DNA of 64,000 nucleotides from Primulina eburnea (taxonomy: Eukaryota; Streptophyta; Magnoliopsida; Lamiales; Gesneriaceae), in assembly GCF_022965805.1 (NCBI RefSeq), contig NW_027331447.1, positions 1 to 64,000 of the forward strand, in the 5' to 3' direction. How positions within the stretch are numbered: position 1 is the stretch's first letter; the number at the start of each line of letters is the position of its first letter. The notes below the pieces were generated by a model that was given only the letters and a program-made list of their open reading frames with translations, did no database searches and was not told the origin of the DNA. Made by a program: the position numbers and the translations under genes. This document shows, in pieces, positions 56,437-64,000 of the stretch.

Positions 56437-58017
56437 TGTAATAGCCGAGCCCGGTGTACGGTACGATTTAAGTTTCGTTTGTTATTTTGGGATATTTGAT
56501 TAGATGTTCAGAGTTGTATTTTTGGGCTATAGTATTGTTAGTTTTATTGTCTTGAGGTGTTAGTTGATGTTGGTTGTTCGTTTCAGAGTGTCGGTTCGAT
56601 TTTAGTTGCATGGGAATAGTGCTTGGCCGTGACTTGAGTGCACCCGCGCTCTTAACTGGAGTGCCCCCGCGGTGTACTGTGCTGTTTTGGAGTTGGAATG
56701 CCGTAGCATCACCGCACCCGCGGTGATGTAGGGACCGCACCCGCGCTGCTTGCGTCGCCGCACCCGCGCTGTTCGTGTTCCAGAATTTTTGTGGCTGCCG
56801 AAACCATTGCGCACCCGCGGTGCTTAGAGGAGTGCACCCGCGGTGAAGGTATGGGCGAGTTTTTAAGCTACTTTTTGGAGTGGTTGGCCATACTTTCCCT
56901 TTCTTTTCTCCTCCATTCTCGACATTTCTCTCCATTTCAAGGGTTTTTAGTCATTTCTTTCCTTTCCTATCTTCGATTCAGGCGTTTGTTTGGAATTTCG
57001 ACTTGAGTTCGACGTTCTCCTTGGTGCTAGGAAGCTTGGGTAAGCTTTTGGTGCGATTCTGTTAAGGTTGTAAATTAAGAGTTGTTTAGGTTGGTTGTTT
57101 ATGTGGATTTATGGATTATTTAGCTTGTAATCTTGGATATTTAGTTGATATTGGTGTTATTTGTGGATTATTTGTTGTAGGTGGTGATCAAGAGCTAAGT
57201 TGAGGTGTTTGTTGTGGTTTGTAAGTGGAATTTCATCCTTTTTGCTCACATGATATTATATGTATTGTGTTTTAAAGATTTTAAAGTGATATTCCCTTCC
57301 ATTGATCCATTGTTATGTATTGATTTCATTGATTATCTATTGGAGGTATTGTATACCTCACTATTGTTAAAAGGGAATACAAGAGAAAATATGAGATTGT
57401 GAAAGGACGGCCTTAAATGCTATTCAGAGTTCAAATGTTTTCGGATTGATAAATACATAGTCAGAGATTGCATGCAATATTAGATGATCATCGCCTATAG
57501 GCTTATATCCCTCAGAGTTATCGGTATTTATATCGATTTGGGATACGAGCACCCCAGAGCAGAGATACTATTGATATCAATCCCCAGAGCAAAAGAGATA
57601 TACCATCATATTTTATATGCTATTGCTATGTTATTGATATTCAGAGTTTACAGTTCAGAGTTGATGGTATTTATGATTTCAAAGAGATGTTTTACAGAGT
57701 TATTGTTCATTGTTATATAAGAGTTCCACTTGCTGAGATTTATTCTCATTTCAGTTATTTTCATGTGATGCAGATCAGAGTGGTGCCTCGGGACGTTGAC
57801 TGTAGATCGGGGGTCATATGCCTATACCGTTGGAAGGAGGATTTTGGCATGATCATAGGAATGATGTTTTGTTTTTGTTATGTCATTTAAATGATCATGT
57901 ATTTATTTTGTAAAGATATTTAAAGAAATGTATTTTGAAACTCCTTCCGTATATTTTTAAAAGAGAAAATTTTATTTCCGCTGTGTATTTATTTTAAAAA
58001 AGGATCGGGGTGTCACA
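56437..58017 (+). repeat. Gyp-e1 3' LTR (1,581 bases)
   Basis: It is nearly identical to the 5' LTR and 18 bases shorter because one GC-rich unit is missing near 56735. It ends GGTGTCACA and is followed by the GGACT duplication. Confidence 0.94.
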
Positions 58018-58167
58018 GGACTTGTATGTATGGTTCGGGAAAGTGTTACAAATGTGATAGTACCGACCACATATTGAATAATTGCCCTCAGAAGAATCTG
58101 CCTAACCAAGGAAGAGTTTTTGCTCTACATGCTGCGGAGACTAATCCGGAGACGATGCTCATGACAG
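58018..58167 (+). pseudogene. Gyp-d1 gag C-terminus with CCHC knuckle
   Basis: This continues the gag cut at 50228: CMYGSGKCYKCDSTDHILNNC is a complete CX2CX4HX4C knuckle, followed by LPNQGRVFALHAAETNPET and MLMTG at the inferred splice donor (58168). No stop occurs in this segment. Confidence 0.85.
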
Positions 58168-58364
58168 GTATACTAAATCCTTAAGTTGTATTTGAAGTTT
58201 AATGTTTGGGGTTAAGATTTCGAACTGATAATTTATGATAGGATTGCATGTTCTAATCAGCGTTAGCTACGGGAATTTAGGTTAGAAGAACTTTGACCTT
58301 TGCATGTCTATAAGCATAGTTCTTTTAAAACTATTTGGTTTAGCATAATATTCCAATCTTTCAG
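58168..58364 (+). other. Gyp-d1 intron-like segment between gag and protease (197 bases)
   Basis: The boundaries read ATG ACA G|GTATAC and AATCTTTCAG|GGAGAATC. Removal joins Thr-Gly to Arg-Ile in phase 1, the same junction as in Gyp-c1. The inside has an in-frame stop eight codons after the donor, is AT-rich and ends with a pyrimidine-rich acceptor. Gyp-b1 has a gap of the same size at the same place. Confidence 0.62.
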
Positions 58365-59583
58365 GGAGAATCTTTATAGCCGATTCAGCTACGAAAGCCT
58401 AGATAGATTCAGGGGCTCATTCGTTCATTTCAGAAACCTTTGCAAATTCTCTCAAGATCAAATTAATTGGGCTAGACGTAGCGTATTCAGTAGCATTGCC
58501 TTCTGGAAAGGAGATGACAACTACTAATGTGATTCGAGATATAGACCTTGAAATTCATGGTAATCTTGTGTATGCGGATCTGATCGTTCTGCCGATGCCA
58601 GAATTTGATATCATTCTAGGGATGGACTGGCTACTAAGGAACCGATTTTTGATTGACTTCCAGCAGAGATCTGTTCTCGTCCGACCGCCTGGGATAGAAC
58701 AATTTTATTCGAGCTAGACAGTTATTTTAATTTACCGCGTATGATATCTTGTGACCAGGCTAGGAAGCTCATTCATAGAGGGTGCCGAGCATTTTTAGCT
58801 ACTCTTGTATCTATTCCCGAGACGCCCAAACAGTCAGCATCCGACATTCCTATTGTCCGGGATTTTCTAGACATTTTTCCTGACGACGTCTCTGGTCTAC
58901 CACCTGTGAGAGAGGTGGAATTTTCTATTGAGCTTATGCCCGGTACTACGCCGATCTCCAAAGCACAAAACCGATTAGCACCGACAGAGATGGTAGAACT
59001 CAAGAAACAGACTCAGGAACTTCTTGACAAGGAATTCATTCGCCCTAGCTTTTCGCCATGGGACGCGCCGGTCTTATTTGTGAAGAAGAAGGATGGTATG
59101 ATGAGGCTCTGCATTGATTACCGGGAATTGAGCAGAGTTACAGCGAAGAACAAATACCCACTCCCGAGGATTGAAGATTTATTTGATCAGTTACAGAGAG
59201 CTTCAGTATTCTCCAAGATTGATCTGCGTTCGGGTTATCATCAGCTGAGAGTGAAAGACGCCGATGTTCTCAAGACTGATTTCAGGACTCGTTATGGCCA
59301 CTTCGAGTTTCTTGTGATGCCGTTCGGTTTGACGAATGCGCCAGCGATCTTCATGGATCTCATGAATCGCGTATTCCAACCGTATCTTGATCAGTTCGTG
59401 ATAGTATTCATAGATGATATTCTCATCTACTCAAAGATTCAAGAGGATCACAGCAGACATCTGACCACAGTATTGAAGACCTTATAAAAGCACAAGCTAT
59501 TCGCGAAGTTCAGCAAATCGAGTTCTGGATAGAAAAAGTGGCGTTCTTAGGCCACGTCGTTTCTAGCAGTGGTATTGAGGTAG
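58365..59583 (+). pseudogene. Gyp-d1 protease and reverse transcriptase, truncated by Ath-1
   Basis: Protease starts RIFIADSATKA, then a stop and IDSGAHSF with one residue missing. The spacer [15 protein letters not shown] follows, with stops near 58715. RT from 58741 is open to 59487: [67 protein letters not shown] and an intact FIDDILIYS near 59408. A stop at 59485 and a shift precede the point (59584) where the Ath-1 LTR begins, just after GIEV. RNase H and integrase are absent. Confidence 0.88.
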
Positions 59584-61063
59584 TGATAGGACTCGTTTTT
59601 ACGTGTTTTTAGTGTTGTTTTCGAGTCGCATTCATGCATCATATTAGTTTGTTTTAGTTTAATTTAGCATTTTTCTATCATTATTTAGCATATGGCTGAT
59701 CTCGTGTATTTTGTGGTTGTTTTGTAGGAATTAGACCGAAAAGTGGGATTTTATTTGGCACAGCAGCGAAGAGATCTCGCTAGGGCGGTCAAAAGAGGGA
59801 GCCCCAGCGAGCATTTTAAGTTGATCGAGTAGTTGATGCGCGAGTGTCTCGCTAGAGCGGTCAAAAGTGACCGCCCCAGCGAGAATTTTAATCCAGCCGA
59901 GGAGCATTTGCGCGAACCTCTCGCTCGGGCGGTCAAAAGTGACCGCCCCAGCGAGACCAGAGACATGGCCAAGGATTTTAATTCGAGAACCACTCGCCCC
60001 AGCGGTAAAAGGTGGTCGGCCTAGCGAGCGACGAGATCAAAGAAGATTTGTTTCCAAGTTTTGTGGACTCTATTCTACACCTAACCTAATACACGAGATT
60101 GGGCGCCGTTTTTTCAGTCGGACACCATATTTTTCCATCACTTTTCTTGGGAGGAAGGCTAGGAGCAAAGAGATTTCGAAGACATCGAGATTTCCAAGCG
60201 TCGTGGCCGTCATCCATCGTCAACCTTAGTATTTTAATTATTCAGTTTTTATTTCTTGGATTGTTGTTGATTTCTAGCATGAATTTTAGTGGCTAAACTC
60301 TTGATTTGTTGGGATTTGAGGGGATCCTACCCCGTACTCGTTGTTGAACATTATTTAGCGACGTTTTTATGAGTGATTTGTTTATGCTTTTGTGCTCTCT
60401 TATTTCAATTGGAGTCTAGCTAACTTCCTTTGATTATTTCATGTTGTTGATGATTTCGATAGAATAATTGACAATAGGATCGAATAGTATAGACCACGGA
60501 TTTACAATTTTAGTAGATATACGGAATTGGATACGTGTCGATAGTGATAATTCACCCGGATGAAAGCTAGCGGGTTCCATAGAACGTAATGCAATCGTGA
60601 ACTGTTAAATAATTGAGGATACTTGATTACTGCATGTTTATGATTAGTATTAATATAGCTCGACAGAGTATATTGATTAGTCTAGGGAATTCCGTCGAAG
60701 GCACGAGTAAAAGTCGAGTATAATTGTTTAAACACGAGTGGTAGGTGAACTGATAATTCCCAACAAATTCGTCTCTCATTTGATTTTCATCCAATTTAAT
60801 CATTGATTTCTTGATTATTTGTTCTTGCACTTTAATTATTTCAGTTATTGAATTCACTTTAGTTTAATCACCAACTCAATCTATCGTTGCTGAAGAAATT
60901 TACTTGAAAATAAAGATATTGTAACGCAGTCCTCGTGGATCGATACTCGTATTCACTTACGTTTATTATAACTTGACTATCGTGCACTTGCGATATTTTA
61001 AATCGAGCTTTCATTTATAAAACAAATTTTGGGACTATTCACTGTGCAAGTTTTGCTCGATCA
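59584..61063 (+). repeat. Ath-1 5' LTR (about 1.48 kb)
   Basis: It begins TGATAGGACTCG and ends GCTCGATCA. A GC-rich hairpin array occupies 59771-60030. The rest is AT-rich, including the segment near 60300-61000 with no coding sequence. The 3' LTR is outside the window, so the boundaries rest on the primer site, the TG..CA ends and the switch from Gyp-d1 RT. Confidence 0.8.
59771..60030. repeat. Hairpin array in the Ath-1 LTR, period about 72
   Basis: Unit starts (CTCGC) at 59776, 59848, 59920 and 59993 are 72, 72 and 73 bases apart. The clearest units pair CTCGCT(C/A)G(G/A)GCGGTCA with TGACCGCCCCAGCGAG across AAAAG. Organisation and core (CTCGGGCGGTCA) resemble the Gyp-a arrays though the LTRs are otherwise unrelated. 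Confidence 0.85.
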
Positions 61064-61069
61064 AGTTTT

Positions 61070-61087
61070 TGGCGACGTTGCCGGGGA
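61070..61087 (+). other. Ath-1 primer binding site (tRNA-Asp type)
   Basis: TGGCGACGTTGCCGGGGA matches the usual Athila site TGGCGCCGTTGCCGGGGA except for one base. It lies six bases after the LTR end. Confidence 0.83.
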
Positions 61088-61188
61088 CTGTTGATTCACA
61101 ATTTTTATTTTTCATTTAAATTCTTTAGTATTATTTATTTCATTATTATTTGATACTCTCATTGTGTTGCAGATTTTTCTTGTGGTGC

Positions 61189-62610
61189 ATGCCAAGATCA
61201 CTTGACGTGAAGCTTGAATTTGACCCTGAAATCGAAAGAACTTTCCGCAGGCGAAGACAGCAACAAAGACTCAAAGAACAGATGGAAAGACACGAGCAAG
61301 AACGTGGAGAGGAACAGCGTGACAATAGACAAGTTGAGATACCACGTCGCATTCCAATGTTGGATTATGCACAACCGTCTCTTGATGGAGCACGTCCAAG
61401 CATCGTGAGACCAGTCATCCGAGCTAACCAGTTTGAGATGAAGCCAGCTATCATTCAGATGATTCAAAACACTGTTCAATTTGGGGGAAGTGCACTTGAC
61501 GACCCTAATTCTCATATAGCTGATTTTCTTGAAATTTGCGATACTTTTAAGTTTAATGCTGTGTCTGATGATGCTGTTCGTTTGCGTTTATTTCCATTTT
61601 CACTAAGAGATAAAGCTAAAGCGTGGTTAAACTGTTTGCCTGTAGGGTCTATCACTACATGGGAGGATATGGCGAAGGCATTCCTGATCAAGTACTTTCC
61701 TCCGTCGAAGACTATGAAGCTGAGAGCCGACATTACTACTTTTGCTCAATATGAGCTAGAGTCACTTTACGAGGCATGGGAGCGCTATAAGGACTTGTTG
61801 AGGAGATGTCCCCACCACGAGCTACCTCTTGGGTTAGTTGTTCAAACTTTCTACTACGGTCTGCTTACTTCTAACCGTACTATGATAGATGCTGCTGCCT
61901 GTGGTAACTTACTGAGAAAGACGGCTGAGGAAGGATATGAGTTATTAGAGGAGATGGCTGCTAGTAGCTATCAGCCTCAGTCTGATAGGCAGAGACGAGG
62001 TGCTGGAGTTAATTAAGTTACTGATTTGTCTGCGGTGTCAGCACAGTTAGAGGCTTTGAACAGAAAGATTGATGGGATGAGTGCGAGTGGATCGGCTATG
62101 CGTCTGCAAGAGATTTTCTGTGATAAGTGTGGAGGTGAGCATGACGTGCAGGATTGCCAAGACGGAAATCCATTCTACGTGCCTGAAGGAGCACCGGTAA
62201 AACAAGTGGTATTCCAGAACCGTCCAAGAAATGACCCGTATTCAAACACATATAATCCGGGATGGAGGAATCACCCAAACTTTTCATGGGGAGGTCAAAA
62301 CAACCAGAATCGCCAGCAAAGAGTTCCACCATATGGGATGCACCAAGGGTTCAAGCAAGAACCGCCTCGGGAGGAGAAATCTAATTTAGAGCAAATGATG
62401 ACTAAATTCATTTCTGCGACGGAGACGAGATTTCAGAACCAGGATGCATCCATAAAGGGGTTAGAGACTCAAATTGGGCAATTGGCTAAGTTGATTGCTA
62501 ACAGGGAGCAAGGAGCTTTGCCAAGCAACACGGAAACTAACCCGAAGGAACATGTGAAGGCGGTGGAATTGCGCAGTGGAAAAGCACTTGAGTCTAATGA
62601 GAAAAAAACA
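61189..62610 (+). pseudogene. Ath-1 gag, one stop and a frameshift at its end
   Basis: The first good ATG is 61189 (MPRSLDVKLEFDPEIER). An Arg/Gln-rich coiled stretch is followed by the Athila capsid (FLEICDTFKFNAVSDDAVRL, FPFSLRDKAKAWLNCLP, YEAWERYKDLLRRCPHHELP). A TAA at 62014-62016 breaks the frame, which then continues unchanged through CDKCGGEHDVQDC (a CX2CX3HX4C knuckle) to 62610. At a seven-A run (62602-62608) the coding sense moves to another frame, as if one A were missing. Gag packages the element RNA. Confidence 0.87.
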
Positions 62611-62621
62611 AGTAAGGTGAG

Positions 62622-64000
62622 GATGAGGTGGAACATCAAGGAGGTAAGTCTTCTAACTCTACATTTACACCTATTGCACCGAATAAAATTGTTATCCCCC
62701 CACCGTTTCCTGCAGCAATGAAAAAAGCTAAGATAGATGCACAATTTGGTAAATTTCTTGAGATATTCAAAAAACTGCATATTAACATTCCCTTTGCTGA
62801 TGCTTTATTGAATATGCCAAGTTATGCAAAATTCTTGAAAGATATTTTGGCGAATAAGCGGAAGCTAGAAGATCATATGACTGTGAACTTGACTGAAAAT
62901 TGCTCCGCTTTAGTTCAAAACAAGATGCCTCCAAAGAAAAAAGATCCAGGGAGTTTCTCTATACCTTGCATTATTGGTGATATTAATTTTCATAAAGCTC
63001 TATGTGATCTTGGTGCGAGTATTAATTTGATGCCCTATTCTGTGTTTAGGAGACTGGGATTGGGTGAACCCAAACCAACTAGGATGTCATTGCAGCTGGC
63101 TGACAGATCTGTCAAGTATCCACGTGGGATTATCGAAGATGTCTTGGTGAAAGTGGATAAGTTTATTTTTCCTGCAGATTTTGTAGTACTTGACATGGAG
63201 GAAGATTTAGAGATGCCTTTAATCCTAGGGAGACCATTTCTGGCTACAGGGAAAGCACTGATTGATGTTGACGAGGGAAAATTGAGACTGAGAGTTGGAG
63301 AAGAAGAAATTATTTTTGATGTCTTTAATACTCTCAAGCACACAATGCACAATGATAGTTGTTTTCGTGTTGATGTCTTAGATTCTCTCGTTTGTGATTT
63401 TGTGCAGGATGGATTGCAAGAGCCATTGGAGGCCACTCTCACTACGGAAAAGCAGGAAGACGAGTTAGACGAGGAAAAGATGGAGATGGTAGCTCACTTG
63501 AATGCCATTCCACCTTGGAGAAAGCAAGTGAGGCTTCGACTAGAGGAATTGGGAGACAGAAAAGATTTAATGCCTCAAAAGTCGAGCCTAGAGGAGCCAC
63601 CTACTTTGGAGCTCAAACCACTACCTCCACATCTCAAGTACGTATATCTAGGAGAAAATAATAAACTGCCTGTTATTATTTCCTCTTCTTTGACAGATGA
63701 TATGGAGAGTAAGCTCTTAGGAGTCCTTAAGGAGCATAGAGGAGCATTCGCTTGGAAAGTTGCGGACATCAAGGGGATAAGTCCTTCGATCTGCATGCAC
63801 AAAATTCTGATGGAGGATAAATACTCACCCCTAGCACAACCTCAAAGGAGACTCAATCCAAAGATGCAAGAGGTAGTAAAAGCTGAAATGATCAAACTTC
63901 TGGATGCAGGTATTATCTATCCTATCTCTGATAGTGCGTGGGTAAGTCCTGTACAATGTGTGGCGAAAAAGGGTGGGATTACTGTTATTACCAATGAAAA
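62622..64000 (+). CDS. Ath-1 pol: protease and start of reverse transcriptase, open to the right edge
   Basis: A continuous frame without stops runs from at least 62622 to the last base (over 450 codons). An internal ATG lies at 62718, but the natural product would be joined to gag. It reads FGKFLEIFKKLHINIPFADA, the protease motif ALCDLGASINLMP near 63000, LILGRPFLATGKALIDV near 63220, an acidic linker, then RT onset (RRLNPKMQEVVKAEMIKLLD, AGIIYPISDSAWVSPVQCV). The RT active site, RNase H and integrase lie beyond the window. No break is seen in this part. Confidence 0.88.

Larger units (their letters stand above)
50229..58017 (+). mobile_element. Gyp-e1: young, almost intact Ty3/Gypsy chromovirus-type element
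   Basis: The element is 7,789 bases: LTR 50229-51827, primer site, single gag-pol frame, polypurine tract and LTR 56437-58017, flanked by GGACT. By hand count the LTRs differ by 8 substitutions (about 0.5%) and one 18-base indel. The coding region is interrupted by only one stop (55824). It is the best preserved element in the window and sits in the gag of Gyp-d1. Confidence 0.95.
48322..59583 (+). mobile_element. Gyp-d1: Ty3/Gypsy element, split by Gyp-e1 and truncated by Ath-1
   Basis: It comprises a 5' LTR remnant (48322-49054), primer site, gag (49303-50228), the Gyp-e1 insertion, the gag C-terminus (58018-58167), an intron-like gap, and protease plus RT (58365-59583). Both ends are lost, the left at the Cop-2 junction and the right by insertion of Ath-1 in RT. 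Gag, intron position and LTR motifs relate it to Gyp-b1 and Gyp-c1. Confidence 0.88.
59584..64000 (+). mobile_element. Ath-1: Athila-like Gypsy element, 5' part, runs off the right edge
   Basis: It has an LTR (59584-61063), a tRNA-Asp-type primer site, gag and the start of pol. The primer choice, gag sequence and protease-like ALCDLGASINLMP with LGRPFLATG are typical of the plant Athila group. It inserted into the Gyp-d1 RT; the candidate target site GGTAG (59579-59583) has its partner beyond the window. Confidence 0.88.

Noticed and set aside
62598..62612. Classical minus-one ribosomal slippery site in Ath-1
   Set aside because: AAAAAAC is present but not in the phase needed for the canonical heptamer relative to the gag frame. 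A lost A is the simpler explanation.

Overview
The window is plant nuclear DNA made almost entirely of LTR retrotransposons. I found no host gene, tRNA, rRNA or CRISPR. The evidence is repeated LTRs that start TG and end CA, tRNA-iMet type primer sites (TGGTATCAGAGC), one tRNA-Asp type site, polypurine tracts, five-base target duplications, and gag-pol fragments of Ty3/Gypsy (chromovirus and Athila-like) and Ty1/Copia elements. AT-rich composition, stacked insertions and no recognisable gene suggest heterochromatin of a flowering plant, probably a dicot. The species cannot be read from the sequence.

I use local names. Gyp-a is one family seen four times: Gyp-a1 (left edge to 3408, minus), Gyp-a2 (from 15273, plus), Gyp-a3 (solo LTR 15496-17636, minus) and Gyp-a4 (25707-46895, plus). 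Gyp-b1 and Gyp-b2 are related decayed elements between 3409 and 14425. Gyp-c1 (33602-45025, minus), Gyp-d1 (about 48322-59583, plus) and Gyp-e1 (50229-58017, plus) are further Gypsy elements. Ath-1 (59584 to the right edge) is Athila-like. Cop-1 (14477-15272), Cop-2 (20233-48300, interrupted) and Cop-3 (solo LTR 27845-29917) are Copia.

Layout. From 1 to 3408 lies the 5' half of Gyp-a1, which cuts the 5' LTR of Gyp-b1. Gyp-b1 (3409-11205) is followed directly by the 3' end of a sister copy, Gyp-b2. From 14477 there is a nest: Cop-1 LTR, cut by Gyp-a2 at 15273, whose gag is cut by Cop-2 at 20233, whose integrase is cut by Gyp-a4 at 25707, whose 3' LTR is cut by Gyp-c1 at 33602. Gyp-a4 also carries the solo LTR Cop-3, and Gyp-a2 carries the solo LTR Gyp-a3. 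Cop-2 resumes at 46896 and stops abruptly near 48300 at an anomalous junction. Gyp-d1 follows, is split by the nearly intact Gyp-e1 (target duplication GGACT), and is cut again by Ath-1.

No element is provably autonomous. Gyp-e1 is closest: one gag-pol frame with CCHC, protease, RT, RNase H, a DD35E integrase and a chromodomain, broken by one stop. By hand count its LTRs differ at 8 positions plus one 18-base indel. Gyp-a4 is puzzling because its LTRs are about 99% identical around a badly decayed pol, which suggests it moved as a non-autonomous element.

The most interesting unexplained signals are: an array of GC-rich hairpins with a period near 71-72 bases just upstream of the TATA box in Gyp-a LTRs, with a look-alike array in the unrelated Athila LTR; an intron-like interruption at the same codon between gag and protease in Gyp-b1, Gyp-c1 and Gyp-d1; and short palindromes kept in LTRs that are otherwise diverged.
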